Source of the DNA: an uncultured Siphonobacter sp.
Lineage (GTDB): Bacteria; Bacteroidota; Bacteroidia; Cytophagales; Spirosomataceae
DNA: 64,000 nucleotides
Assembly (NCBI GenBank): GCA_913775095.1
Contig: CAJYIW010000017.1
Location: forward strand, 124,001-188,000
Reading direction: 5' to 3'
The notes beneath the pieces were generated by a model. The model did no database searches. It was not told the origin of the DNA and was given only the letters and a program-made list of their open reading frames with translations. Positions 43,582 to 53,349 of this stretch are shown here, one piece after another. The position numbers were made by a program, and so were the translations under genes. The stretch's first letter is position 1. Each line of letters opens with the position of its first letter.

Positions 43582-45705
43582 TCATAGGCTAAAAGCCAGG
43601 TAATAACCGCCCGGTTTGTGGCCGTTCTTGCTGCCTCCAACGGCCAGAACGATGTACTGTTTTCCGTTCATGCGATACGTCATGGGCGTGGCAAACCCTC
43701 CGGCGGGTAACTGATATTCCCAGACTACTTTCCCCGTTTTCCTGTCGAAGGCCCGAAAGCGTTCGTCTTTCGTTGCGGCAATGAACACCAGCCCCCCGGC
43801 CGTGACCAGAGGTCCGCCGTAGCTCTCCGTGCCTGTCGGGGGCACACCCTGTTTGGTTAGTTCCGGAAATTCGCCCAGGGGCACTCGCCAGAGGTATTCA
43901 CCCGTGTTGAGGTCAATGGCGTTCAGGGTTCCCCAAGGCGGTTTAATGGCCGGATAACCGTCCGGGTCGAGGAAACGCTTCCAGCCTTTGTTGACGTAAG
44001 GCGGCTGGTAAGGAAAGGCACCCGGCCTGGCGGGGGCGGCCGCTACGGCCGGAGCGGCCCTGACTTTGCTTTTGATATGGAGAAGGTAATCGGTAATGGT
44101 TTCCCGGGTTTCCTGAGGGACGTGCTGAAACGAAGGCATACGTCCGCGTCCGGTTTCCAGAATATGTAATAAATCCTGACGGGTTAAGCGGGCTCCGATG
44201 TTGCTTAAATCAGGATATTCCGTGCCGGTTCCTTTCTTATCACTCCCGTGACAGATGGAGCAATGGTCCAGATACAGAATTTCCCCCGAGGGAGGGCGGT
44301 TCACCTGCGATGTTCGATTTTCCATGCTTAAATCCCAGAGCATTTCATTGGCATTCTGATATAGAATGCCGTTTTCGTCAATGGCACTGCCTCCCCATTC
44401 GGCTCCGCCACCCATACCATACAGCAACGTACCTTCCCGACTCGGGGGAATGAATTTGTGGCCCGACTGGCTTTCCCGAAAACGCTTTAACACAAAGGCC
44501 CGGGCTTCGGGCGTGCGATCCGTGATGTCTGCTTCGGTTAAAAACTGTCGGGACAGCGGAGCGGGTTTGGCAGGATAGGGCTGCGTGGGGTAGGGCTTTT
44601 CTCCGGGCAGGCCGTCGGTAGGAACGGCCCGTTCTTCAATCGGGAAAATGGATTCCCCGGTATCCCGGTTCAGGACGTAAACCAACCCGTCTTTGGTAGC
44701 CTGCGTCACCACTTCTATCTTTTTGCCCTGATGAGTAATGGTGGTTAAGTTCGGCGGACAGGGAATGTCCCGGTCCCATAAATCGTGATGGATCGTCTGA
44801 AAATGCCATTTTCGCTGACCCGTCTCGGCATCCAGAGCCAGAATGCAGTCCGAAAAGAGGTTTTTGCCTTCACGGGCACCGCCGTAAAAATCACTCGAGG
44901 CCGATCCCGTACCCATATATACGACGCCCCGTTTTTCGTCCAGTACCATCCCGCCCCAGTTATTGGCTGCTCCGAAAAACTTCCAGGCGTCTTTGGGCCA
45001 GGTATCATAGCCGTACTCGCCGGGATGAGGTATGGTATGAAAGACCCACTTAAGCTTTCCCGTCCGGACATCAAACCCACGGACCGAACCCGGAGCAGCA
45101 TCGCCTCCTTCCCCAACCCGGGAGCCTAACACGAGCGTGTTTTTGTAAATAATGCCGGGACTGGTGGCGTCGACGGCTAAGCTTCCTACGTCCCGGCCCA
45201 GGTTATCCCCCACGCCGATGTGCAGGTCAATGGAACCGTTTTCGCCAAATTCCTGCACCAGCTTGCCGCTTGCGGCTTCCAGAGCAAATAACCGTGACCC
45301 GGCCGTGTAAAGGATGCGTTTGCCTTCGGGCCAGTACATGACCCCACGGATGGGATGAAACGTAGGGATCTGGTTTTCAAAAGGATCGAACTTCCAGAGT
45401 TCCTCTCCCGTATCTGCTTTCAGGGCAAATAACTTGAGCAGGGGGGTAGTGCCGTATAAAATGCCATTGACCATAAGGGGCTGACATTGCATTTCAAAGG
45501 GGTTTTCTCCCTTAGCTGCGTGATACTGCCAGGCTACTTTCAGCGAGGAGACGTTTTCGGTATGAATGTCTTTCAGGGGAGAGTATCGATTCCCCGCCGC
45601 ATTGCCTCCGTAAACAGGCCATTCAGTCGTTTCGTTTTTCCGGGATTGATGACAGTTGCTGAGACTTAATGTAATGCCGAGTATTAATAAAGCCGATCTT
45701 ATCAT
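43582..45705 (-). CDS. PQQ-dependent dehydrogenase lipoprotein with inserted cytochrome c domain
   Basis: The N-terminus MIRSALLILGITLSLSNC is a lipobox, so the enzyme is probably anchored outside the cytoplasm. The quinoprotein beta-propeller starts with EWPVYGGNAAGNRYSPL and carries repeated W-blades (VAWQYHA, LKWVFHT, RKWHFQT). A cytochrome c domain is inserted around 470-545 with CSICH at 482-486 and a possible axial Met in GRMPSF. The last propeller blades follow (GGPLVTAGGLVFIAATKDE). This is the membrane-type PQQ alcohol/sugar dehydrogenase family, which passes electrons to the heme and then to the respiratory chain. PQQ biosynthesis genes are not in the window, so cofactor supply is unknown. 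Confidence 0.9.
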   Translation of the reverse strand: MIRSALLILGITLSLSNCHQSRKNETTEWPVYGGNAAGNRYSPLKDIHTENVSSLKVAWQYHAAKGENPFEMQCQPLMVNGILYGTTPLLKLFALKADTGEELWKFDPFENQIPTFHPIRGVMYWPEGKRILYTAGSRLFALEAASGKLVQEFGENGSIDLHIGVGDNLGRDVGSLAVDATSPGIIYKNTLVLGSRVGEGGDAAPGSVRGFDVRTGKLKWVFHTIPHPGEYGYDTWPKDAWKFFGAANNWGGMVLDEKRGVVYMGTGSASSDFYGGAREGKNLFSDCILALDAETGQRKWHFQTIHHDLWDRDIPCPPNLTTITHQGKKIEVVTQATKDGLVYVLNRDTGESIFPIEERAVPTDGLPGEKPYPTQPYPAKPAPLSRQFLTEADITDRTPEARAFVLKRFRESQSGHKFIPPSREGTLLYGMGGGAEWGGSAIDENGILYQNANEMLWDLSMENRTSQVNRPPSGEILYLDHCSICHGSDKKGTGTEYPDLSNIGARLTRQDLLHILETGRGRMPSFQHVPQETRETITDYLLHIKSKVRAAPAVAAAPARPGAFPYQPPYVNKGWKRFLDPDGYPAIKPPWGTLNAIDLNTGEYLWRVPLGEFPELTKQGVPPTGTESYGGPLVTAGGLVFIAATKDERFRAFDRKTGKVVWEYQLPAGGFATPMTYRMNGKQYIVLAVGGSKNGHKPGGYYLAFSL

Positions 45706-45841
45706 AGGCGGGAAAGTCGGTCAATAGACTGAAGCGAAGTTGGATGAAGTTAGAGGACCCGAATTCGGGCTAAAAAAATATTCCAGTGGAGTTGGGACAC
45801 GGCACTTACGCGTCGGGGAATTCCGTTTAAGCAGCTAAACA

Positions 45842-45879
45842 CAGAAGCGGTCTGGAGTATGCACTCCAGACCGCTTCTG
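45842..45879 (-). terminator. Terminator of the OmpA-family gene
   Basis: CAGAAGCGGTCTGGAGT and its complement form a 17-bp perfect stem with a 4-nt loop, 15 nt after the stop. TGTTTAG follows on the minus strand. Confidence 0.75.
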
Positions 45880-45893
45880 CGTACGAAAATAGT

Positions 45894-47234
45894 TTATAAC
45901 CTGATAAATTCCACCCGCCGATTGTTCGCTTTACCAACGACGGTATCATTGGAATCCAGGGGCTCCGTTTTACCCTTGCCGTCACTTTCCAGGCGGGTGG
46001 CATCAATGCCGAAATTTTTGATCAGCGACTGTTTCACGGCTTCGGCCCGGCGTTTGGACAAGTCCACATTGCTGGCATCGGCTCCGTCGGAATCGGTGTG
46101 CCCCACGATTTTTACCCGAACGGCCCCGTTTTCTTTCAGGACCTGAGCAATATCCTGCAACGTGCCGTAGGACTGAGGTTTGATCTGATCGCTGTTGACG
46201 TCAAAGAGGATCCCGTGCGTGCTGAATTTACCAGCCGTGATGAGTTTGTTCCGGGTGTCGGGGGCTCCGACGGACAGAACCAGGTTACTCATGTAGAACG
46301 AACCGTTTTTACTCTGATAATCGGGAGCATAGGCCGCAAAGGTAATCGTATTCATAGGAGCGTTGGACTCCAGAGCCCGGGGCAAATCCAGCACTTTGGT
46401 GCTGTCCAGATACACCCGAACCCGTTGTTTTTGTCGCCAGATGGAAACTTTTACGGCTGGTTTGTCCGGAATGTTAAATTCGGGAACTCCGTTTTTGTGC
46501 TGACTACCAATCAGATTACTGGAATAATCCAGTTCTCCTTTGGAACTCCCCCGGGGCTGCAAACCAAGTTTAAAATGAGGGACGCTGCTGGCACTTTGAG
46601 ATTCGCCAATTTTGAATGTCTCGTCCAGACTTTTACTCTGAAAAAAACTAATAATAAAGCGTCCAATACTGGAAATGTCCTGATTCGCCATCACATCCAT
46701 CTGTAGCGTAAAGTTCTCGGGTAAGGGACCGTTGATATACTCAGGGTAATAAACGCCATCCTGATTGATGCGTAACCATTGGCCGCTTCGGTTTCCGATG
46801 TTCACCACTTCCGCCCCCGAACGCGTATTCCACTGATCGGGAAAATCGCCAATCGAGGTTTGTGAAAAATCTTCGTGAGCGATGATTTTTTCTCCGGGGA
46901 TGAAATCAAATCGGGAATAGGCCGTAATGTCCGTTACCGGAGCAGACTTAGGGCCTGCTTTAGCGGCAGGCGTTGGGTTGCTGCCCGACTCTGAGGGAGC
47001 GGGAGTCGCCGCATCGGAGGTGGAATCCGACGAATCGCCAGGGGTGGGTGTCGGTTTTTCAGCGGTGGAATTCGTATCCTTTTTTTTCTTTTTCTGAGTG
47101 GCTTTATCGATCGTCTGATCAATTTTCTCGTTTACTTTCTGCTCCATTTTATTCCGGATCCGATCCAGAAGCTGGGCCTGGCTGGGCACCCGGTAAAAAA
47201 GGCTGAGGATGACAATGAAGAGTAATTTTTTCAT
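45894..47234 (-). CDS. OmpA-family protein with long Pro/Ser/Thr linker
   Basis: The signal peptide MKKLLFIVILSLFYRVPSQAQ is followed by a charged helix (about 22-55), a low-complexity Pro/Ser/Thr/Asp linker (about 56-100) and a beta-sandwich-like domain (about 105-330). The C-terminal OmpA domain (about 335-446) has GILFDVNSDQIKP, VKIVGHTDSDGADASN, LSKRRAEAVKQSLI and the final NRRVEF. OmpA domains bind peptidoglycan and tie the outer membrane to the wall. The middle domain resembles the laminin-G/concanavalin fold that binds sugars or surfaces, but this is only a fold impression. There is no close operon partner. Confidence 0.9.
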   Translation of the reverse strand: MKKLLFIVILSLFYRVPSQAQLLDRIRNKMEQKVNEKIDQTIDKATQKKKKKDTNSTAEKPTPTPGDSSDSTSDAATPAPSESGSNPTPAAKAGPKSAPVTDITAYSRFDFIPGEKIIAHEDFSQTSIGDFPDQWNTRSGAEVVNIGNRSGQWLRINQDGVYYPEYINGPLPENFTLQMDVMANQDISSIGRFIISFFQSKSLDETFKIGESQSASSVPHFKLGLQPRGSSKGELDYSSNLIGSQHKNGVPEFNIPDKPAVKVSIWRQKQRVRVYLDSTKVLDLPRALESNAPMNTITFAAYAPDYQSKNGSFYMSNLVLSVGAPDTRNKLITAGKFSTHGILFDVNSDQIKPQSYGTLQDIAQVLKENGAVRVKIVGHTDSDGADASNVDLSKRRAEAVKQSLIKNFGIDATRLESDGKGKTEPLDSNDTVVGKANNRRVEFIRL

Positions 47235-47417
47235 GCCAATTGTTTAAGGTTACTAAGCGAAAAAAGACCGTGGAATCCTATGATCAAGTTTCCACATCCA
47301 CAAAACACCCTAAAAAGCTTCAGATTGGCAATATAAAAATGGAGTTTCAGGGGGACATAAAGCGTACAGGCGGTCGAAAAATGATGTGACGATTTCAAAA
47401 CGGGCCCACCTACCGAC

Positions 47418-48389
47418 CTATTTAACGAAAAATTCATATTCAATTTTCCAGTTAAATTCTTTCCCAGGCTCAGCCTCAATCTGGATGTAGGGTTCCGGGC
47501 ATAACGTAGTTCTTTGCGACCAGTAAACGATTTTAGTCAGGGGTTGATCGCCTTTCACCTGCACGCCTATCCGGTCGTTTTCAACCCGAATGTCGTAGTC
47601 TTTTGCCGTGGGGCCGAAGCCTTTTAAAAAGGCCTGCGTGCTGGTGTGGGGCGGCACGGTTTGCCTGTAGATCCACTGGTTCTTTCTGATTTCGGCAAGG
47701 TCTCCGAGCCCTTCGGTGGGTCCTTCCGTGCTTAAGGCAAAGGGAAAGGTAACGCGATAGGCCGGTCCGGTTTCGTGGGTATCAAAAACGAAAAAATTAT
47801 GGTTATACGCCTGAGTCCGGAGAGCTTTCGACCCCGTATTTCTCAGACGATGTTCCAGTACCAGGATAGGCTTGCCGGGCAGCAGCCGAAGCGTTTTCTC
47901 ATATACGTAGGCATACCCGGCGTGATCCGTAAAGGTGTGAGTAAAAACCGCCCGGTCCTTTTTTACTTCACTTTTCCAGGTGCCCTTGTTCACGTGCTCG
48001 AACGATTCCCAGAAATGATAGGGCTCATTGTTTTTTTTCTTCAGGCTACCGACGCCTATTTTCAGAAAGGTCTCTCCGGGCTGGGCTTCGGTATAGTGAA
48101 TGGGCATGAATTCTTCCACCGGGCCGCTGATGGCATCGTTGACAAGCGGATCATGGGTGTCTCGCCAGGGGCCAAAATACCGGTGACCTTTATACTCCAG
48201 CGAAGCAACAACGCCCGACCAGTCGAATCGCTGAGCCCGGTAATACCCCCGTACTGAATCGGGAAGGTACAGGTGAGCTTTGATCAGACCGTTCGAAAGT
48301 TCCGCCTCGGGAAATGGGCTTTTCTGAAAGAAACTAAGGCTGACCCAGGTCAGGCTAAGGGTTACGGCTATTTTAATTATTCGGTTCAT
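47418..48389 (-). CDS. Galactose-mutarotase-like secreted protein
   Basis: The 323-residue protein has an N-terminal signal (MNRIIKIAVTLSLTWVSLSF), although the cleavage site is unclear. The sequence has the beta-sandwich character of aldose-1-epimerase relatives: ILVLEHRLRNTGSKALRTQAYNHNFFVFD, with the conserved His/Asp region in the second half, and a final KEFNWKIEYEF. I am confident of a mutarotase-superfamily-like fold, less so of an enzyme activity, because the canonical catalytic Glu is not obvious. It could bind or modify carbohydrates in the periplasm. It is divergent from the gene at 48589. Confidence 0.65.
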   Translation of the reverse strand: MNRIIKIAVTLSLTWVSLSFFQKSPFPEAELSNGLIKAHLYLPDSVRGYYRAQRFDWSGVVASLEYKGHRYFGPWRDTHDPLVNDAISGPVEEFMPIHYTEAQPGETFLKIGVGSLKKKNNEPYHFWESFEHVNKGTWKSEVKKDRAVFTHTFTDHAGYAYVYEKTLRLLPGKPILVLEHRLRNTGSKALRTQAYNHNFFVFDTHETGPAYRVTFPFALSTEGPTEGLGDLAEIRKNQWIYRQTVPPHTSTQAFLKGFGPTAKDYDIRVENDRIGVQVKGDQPLTKIVYWSQRTTLCPEPYIQIEAEPGKEFNWKIEYEFFVK

Positions 48390-48588
48390 AACAAAAAGAG
48401 TTCACGCTTTGAAAACCAGAGCACAAGGCCGGTATTCGGGGAAAATTACCCCGATGTCATCACAGAATTCCGGGCAACTAAGTACAGTCGGAGCGATTCT
48501 GCGAGTAACAAGATTTATTTTTGAACGTGCGTAGCTCAGGAAAAAGAGCTATACTTAACCTTTAAAACGCTCAATTAACCGCTTTACA

Positions 48589-51500
48589 ATGCCTACTACC
48601 GATGGCTTCCGACGTTATTTAGGAATACATCCTGAAGAAACCCGTACCGTCTGGCTATTTTTTCTTCACCACTTTTTACTGGGAATTGGTACGATTCAAC
48701 TGTACGTGGCTGCCAATGCCATTCTGCTGGAAAACGACCCCGAAGCCAATTTGCCCCTTGCGTACATTGCCTCAGCTCTGGGAATGATTCTGGTTGGTAA
48801 AATCTACGCTCATTATGAACATCACCTAGGCCTGAGCAAGGTATCGGTACGCGTGTTAGCCGTAGTGACCGTCATGACCGTACTGGTGATGCTCGTGGTC
48901 TGGCTGGGTCACTCGGTGCTGGCCGCGATAGGAATCATGATCGGCTATCGCATCATTTACCTGCTCACCAGTCTGGAGTTCTGGGGCGTTTCCGCACTGG
49001 TCTTTGATACCCGTCAGGGCAAGCGTCTCTTCAGCATCATCAGTTCGGGCGATATGCCTGCCAAAGCTTTGGGAGCCGTGCTGGCAGCCCTGGTACACGC
49101 CCATGCGGACCTGCTTTCCTTACTGGGGGTTTCGCTGGCCGCCTTTCTGGGAGCCCTGGCTACTTTGCAACTGACCTTACGCTCGCATACCATCCGAACG
49201 AAGGAGCGGCATGCGGCACGTCGCCGGCCCCAGCGTCGGTTTATCCAGCAACTCTTCGGTGGAAGTGAACTGGTATTTTTCATGAGTTTAAGTATTCTGC
49301 TGGTGGCCTGTTTTGCGACGAAAGTGGAATACAACTTCTTCATGGACGTGAAGCACCGTTTTCACGATGAGTCAGAACTGATTGCTTACGTAAGCTTCTG
49401 GCTGGCGGGTACGTATGTGCTAGCCATGCTGGTAAAATTACTGGTTTCCCGTCGGGCACTGGATCGGCTGGGCATTAAGAATTCCCTGCTCGTTCTACCC
49501 CTCGCTGCCCTGCTGGGTTTGCTGGGGCTGGCGATTGCCCGCACGGTCTCTCACGAAGAAACAACTTTTCTGATCGGAGCCTGTCTGTTGTACCTGACCG
49601 TGGAAGTCATTCGCCGGTCTTTATTTGATGCGGTTTTTCTGGTATTGTTTCAACCCCTTACTCCGCATCAGCGGCTCATGGGGCATACGCTGGCCAAAGG
49701 GCTGTATGAGCCCCTGGGTCTCGGACTGGCCGGATTGTTTCTGTGGTCCAGTCGGGTGTTCAGCATCCCGGAAGATACCGCTACCTGGATCTGGCTGGCT
49801 TTTCCGGTAGTCATGATTCTGTTGGTACTGCGGGCCTACCGTTTCTATTTACAAACCCTGGGCGAAGCCCTGTCCCGTCGGTTTTTACCCGGCGATGAGG
49901 TGGCTCTGCCCGGTGAAATTGCCCTGGCCGCCGAGCAGGATTTAGCGAGCCCTTCAGCTCCGCGGGTGCAAAAGGCTTTGGATTGGTTTCATACCCATCA
50001 GCCGGAACGACTCGAGGAAAAAGCCTTACCCCTGCTTCGGCACCCGGACGCCAGCGTTCGTTTACACGTGCTGGAATTACTGGCAACGAAAGCAAATGAA
50101 AATAATGAATCACTGGCTCCGCTCCTGAAGGATTCGCACCCCCAGATTCGTGAGAAAACCGCCCGTTTGCTAGCCCGGCATTCCAGTAAGCTAAGCTCAT
50201 TGCTGGATACTCAGGATCCGGAAATACAGAAAGGAGCCGTACGGGGACGGCTGGAGGCTGATCGACAGGACATAAAGGCCCGTCAACACCTGGAACACTG
50301 GATGCAATCGGAGCAAACGCAGCCCCTGGCTCTGGAAATCATTCAGGAGTTGTCCCTTAGCGAATACGATACGTTCGTCGAACGTAGTTTAAAAACAGGC
50401 GATTCAGAAACGGTTAAAGCCGCCATTCGAACGGCCGGATCTTTACCTAATCATAGCTTAACTCAACATTTGCTCGAATTACTGGCCAATCGGCAATACG
50501 GTCGGGCTGCTTTGCGAAGCCTGCGTCAACAGGGCGAAATAACCCTGGGAGCGTTAACGTCTCTGACGAATACTTCGGTGGAGCAGCAGCGGATGATTGC
50601 CCAGTTATTAGGCGGAATACCAACGCCGAAAAGCGAGCAGTTACTGGTCACGATGACCCGGCAGCAGGACCGATCGCTACGGGAAACGGCTTTATATGCA
50701 CTTCGTCATTTTCCGCTTTCCGAGGGGGAGGCGGAATGGTTTGGCCGCCTGTTGACCGAAGAAATTCGTTTAGCCGAACGGATTCAGGCGGGTCAGCATG
50801 CCGCTATGGACCCGGAATGGCAAACGGCCCTGGGTTACGAAATGGATCGTATTCTGAAACGCATCCTCCGCATTCTGGGCCGTATTTACAATCCTGAGAT
50901 TATCAGTCAGGTGCAAAGTGGACTGAATCATGCCTCTCAGGAACGCAGTGCCAATGCTCTGGAAATGCTGGAGAATCTGGTGCCTCGTCCGGTTTATGCC
51001 TTATTCAGAAGTCAGCTGGAAGCCCGAACTTCGGTGTATGCGGAATCCATGGCTGATTCCGTCGCCTTTATTCTCAGGGAAGGAACCCAGGTGTTTACCG
51101 AATGGACCGTCAGCGTAGCCCTACGCCGCTGGAATTCCTGGGTCGGTGAAACCCGGCTGGTGACGGCCTACGTCAATCATCCGATTGCCATTTTGGCGGA
51201 AAGTGCCGAATTAACGCTTGCTTCGATTGAAAAAAATACTTCTGCTATGCATCATAGTCACCCTTCGTCCGCTCATTCTTCGCTGGAGCTAGTGCAGATC
51301 CTGAAGAACACGCCCCTCTTTGCCAGCACTGCCGAGAACGTATTAGCCAGCATCATTCCCATCATGAAGCAGGTACACGTGGCGGCGGGAGAGGCCATTA
51401 TTCGCAAAGGCGAACTGGGCGACAGCATGTTTGTCATTCTTTCGGGAGAAGTGGAAATCTACGATGAAGACACGCTGCTGGCCGAAATGGGTCGGGGCGA

Positions 51501-51720
51501 TATTTTTGGAGAACTGGCCTTGCTCGACGCAGAGCCCCGTTCGGCCACGGTTGTTGCTCAAACCGCCGCTACCCTGTTTCGCATCGATCAGGAAGATTTT
51601 TATGATCTGATGGAAGAACGTGGCGAAGTACTACGCAACGTCATGCGGGTGTTGTGCCAGCGAATCCGCCATCAGAATGAAGTGGTTACGGCTCAGTCAA
51701 AGTCGATTGCTGCTGAATAA
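48589..51720 (+). CDS. Fusion of transporter-like membrane domain, HEAT repeats and cyclic-nucleotide-binding domain
   Basis: Residues 1-430 contain about ten to twelve hydrophobic helices with the layout of the ATP/ADP-translocase or MFS-like (Npt1) type. Residues about 440-870 are alpha-helical repeats resembling HEAT/armadillo repeats (VRLHVLELLATK, IREKTARLLARH). The C-terminus (about 890-1025) is a cyclic-nucleotide-binding domain: GELGDSMFVILSGEVEIY, then the phosphate cassette GELALLDAEPRSATV, and an LMEERGEVLRNVMRV-type C-helix. Such fusions probably gate transport or signalling with cAMP. Next to it, convergent, lies an operon with an adenylate cyclase, so the ligand source is nearby. 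Confidence 0.85.
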   Translation: MPTTDGFRRYLGIHPEETRTVWLFFLHHFLLGIGTIQLYVAANAILLENDPEANLPLAYIASALGMILVGKIYAHYEHHLGLSKVSVRVLAVVTVMTVLVMLVVWLGHSVLAAIGIMIGYRIIYLLTSLEFWGVSALVFDTRQGKRLFSIISSGDMPAKALGAVLAALVHAHADLLSLLGVSLAAFLGALATLQLTLRSHTIRTKERHAARRRPQRRFIQQLFGGSELVFFMSLSILLVACFATKVEYNFFMDVKHRFHDESELIAYVSFWLAGTYVLAMLVKLLVSRRALDRLGIKNSLLVLPLAALLGLLGLAIARTVSHEETTFLIGACLLYLTVEVIRRSLFDAVFLVLFQPLTPHQRLMGHTLAKGLYEPLGLGLAGLFLWSSRVFSIPEDTATWIWLAFPVVMILLVLRAYRFYLQTLGEALSRRFLPGDEVALPGEIALAAEQDLASPSAPRVQKALDWFHTHQPERLEEKALPLLRHPDASVRLHVLELLATKANENNESLAPLLKDSHPQIREKTARLLARHSSKLSSLLDTQDPEIQKGAVRGRLEADRQDIKARQHLEHWMQSEQTQPLALEIIQELSLSEYDTFVERSLKTGDSETVKAAIRTAGSLPNHSLTQHLLELLANRQYGRAALRSLRQQGEITLGALTSLTNTSVEQQRMIAQLLGGIPTPKSEQLLVTMTRQQDRSLRETALYALRHFPLSEGEAEWFGRLLTEEIRLAERIQAGQHAAMDPEWQTALGYEMDRILKRILRILGRIYNPEIISQVQSGLNHASQERSANALEMLENLVPRPVYALFRSQLEARTSVYAESMADSVAFILREGTQVFTEWTVSVALRRWNSWVGETRLVTAYVNHPIAILAESAELTLASIEKNTSAMHHSHPSSAHSSLELVQILKNTPLFASTAENVLASIIPIMKQVHVAAGEAIIRKGELGDSMFVILSGEVEIYDEDTLLAEMGRGDIFGELALLDAEPRSATVVAQTAATLFRIDQEDFYDLMEERGEVLRNVMRVLCQRIRHQNEVVTAQSKSIAAE

Positions 51721-52282
51721 GCTTATCCAGCTGGACTTGCTTGGCGGGCTGCCGCTGAGCAAGTGCGGTCTGGGTCCAGTACTGGTGTTGTTTGAGAAAA
51801 TCAATCTGTTTCTTTCCCCAGTCTTCTTCCGGCTGTATGAAATGCCAGGCCAGTAATTCCTGATGCAGCGTTTCAGAGATGCTCTCGAAACCCGCCCGCC
51901 CGAGGTAATCCAGATCGGCATCACAAAGGATTTCTTCCAGGTGAGTCTGGGGTTTTTGCGGCACTTTCGTAGCCCGGATCATCCCGCAGATTACCGCGAT
52001 CTGTTCGGGCGTGTAGTCAAACGCAGGCAGACATTGGGTGGCAATTTCGCAACCGGCCTCTTCGTGATTCAGATACGTGTACATGTATCCCGAATCGTGA
52101 AAAAGGGCCGCCGTTTTCAGCAGATTCAGCGATTCTCCGTCGGTAATCCCTTCGGCGGCCGCCAGCCAGGCACTGGCGTTAACGACATCGCGGGTATGAT
52201 GAAGGCCGTGGTAATGCAGATTGGAGGGGAGTTGCTGAGCTAATAAATCGATGATAAAGCTCTCTGCCTGTGCGAGGTTCAT
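51686..52282 (-). CDS. HD-domain metal-dependent phosphohydrolase
   Basis: I start at MNLAQAESF; a TTG four codons upstream would add MTYT. Metal-binding HD motifs appear in order: YHGLHHTRDVV (about 25-35), LFHDSGY (H-D pair, about 62-68), NHEEAGCEIA (about 75-84) and CDADLDYLG. This arrangement is that of small predicted HD phosphohydrolases. Substrates may be cyclic or linear nucleotides. Because it ends the operon with an adenylate cyclase (23 nt downstream of its stop), it is a candidate cAMP-degrading or pathway-tuning enzyme; that role is inference. Its 3' end overlaps the 3' end of the fusion-protein gene by 35 nt. Confidence 0.85.
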   Translation of the reverse strand: MNLAQAESFIIDLLAQQLPSNLHYHGLHHTRDVVNASAWLAAAEGITDGESLNLLKTAALFHDSGYMYTYLNHEEAGCEIATQCLPAFDYTPEQIAVICGMIRATKVPQKPQTHLEEILCDADLDYLGRAGFESISETLHQELLAWHFIQPEEDWGKKQIDFLKQHQYWTQTALAQRQPAKQVQLDKLIQQQSTLTEP

Positions 52283-52305
52283 GGTGTACGTCAATTAAAA
52301 GTACA

Positions 52306-53349
52306 TTACGCAATTACTTCAACAACCTGAACGGGTAGCGACTTGTTTTTCAGCGATACTTCACCCAGCGTTCTGCCCTGAAAGGACTCCTTAATTTGCT
52401 GATATACGTGCTCCGTAATTAAAATCTGACCGGGTTTGGCCGCCGCCTGAAGGCGTTGAGCCAGGTTGACGGTATCACCAATGACGGTATAATCCAGCCG
52501 TTTCAGGGAGGCGGAACCGATGTTCCCGGAAATCATTTCCCCGGAATTTACTCCAATGGCTACCTGAGGTAAAAAGGTCTGATCGGGTAAGGTGTCTTCA
52601 ATTTCAGACAGCGTGCTACGCACCGCCAGCGAGGCTTCAATGGCCCGGTCCAGGTGAAAATCTCCCCGGAAAACGGCCATGACCGCATCTCCAATGAACT
52701 TGTCAATGTAACCACCCTGAGCAATGATTGCCTTCACGATTACTTCGAAATAAGAGTTAATCAGCTGAACGACCACATCGGCGGGTTCGCGTTCGGTAAT
52801 AGCCGTAAACCCGCAGATATCTACGAAAACGACGCTTCCTTCTACGGTTTCGTTGGCCGTTAACGAAGATTCAAACTCCGAGCGGGTCATGAACTGAAGT
52901 ACGTTTTCATCCACGTACATCCGTAAAATGTCATTCTCCTTGATGGCTTTCAGCGTCTGACGCAGTTGTTCGACGTGACGCAGGGTTTTCTGCATGGTAA
53001 CTTCAAGGTCTTCAAAATCAACGGGTTTGCAGAGAAAATCAAATGCTCCTCGGTTCATGGCTACGCGAATATTCTCCATGTCACCGTACGCCGAAACGAT
53101 AACCGCCTTCACCAGTGGGTTGGCCTCGTTCATCTTGACCAGCAGGGTCAGTCCGTCCATTTCCGGCATATTGATATCGCTCAGAACGATATCAATATCC
53201 GCATGTTCCTGCAATTGCTGAAGGGCCTGAACGCCATTTTCGGCAAACAGAAATTCATATTTTCCTTCCCGAATCTGACGACGGAATTTTTGTTTGATTA
53301 ATACCTCCAGGTCGGCTTCATCGTCCACTACCAATATCTTTGCCCTCAT
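52306..53349 (-). CDS. Response regulator with class III adenylate cyclase output
   Basis: Residues 1-125 are a receiver with phospho-acceptor D58 (VLSDINMPEMDG) and K108 (CKP). After a coiled linker, the cyclase domain (about 168-340) has metal ligands D177 (FVDICGFT) and D221 (FIGDAVMAVF). Its base-selecting pair is K217 and D286 (LDYTVIGD), and N295 and R299 (NLAQRL) stabilise the transition state. K and D at those positions point to ATP rather than GTP as substrate, so the product should be cAMP. Its start overlaps the stop of the single-receiver gene by 4 nt. The kinase at 53741 is the probable activator. Confidence 0.93.
   Translation of the reverse strand: MRAKILVVDDEADLEVLIKQKFRRQIREGKYEFLFAENGVQALQQLQEHADIDIVLSDINMPEMDGLTLLVKMNEANPLVKAVIVSAYGDMENIRVAMNRGAFDFLCKPVDFEDLEVTMQKTLRHVEQLRQTLKAIKENDILRMYVDENVLQFMTRSEFESSLTANETVEGSVVFVDICGFTAITEREPADVVVQLINSYFEVIVKAIIAQGGYIDKFIGDAVMAVFRGDFHLDRAIEASLAVRSTLSEIEDTLPDQTFLPQVAIGVNSGEMISGNIGSASLKRLDYTVIGDTVNLAQRLQAAAKPGQILITEHVYQQIKESFQGRTLGEVSLKNKSLPVQVVEVIA

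Noticed and set aside
46098-46706. Plus-strand frame of 202 codons opposite the OmpA-family gene
   Set aside because: It is antisense to a recognised OmpA domain protein and shows no signal peptide or motif.
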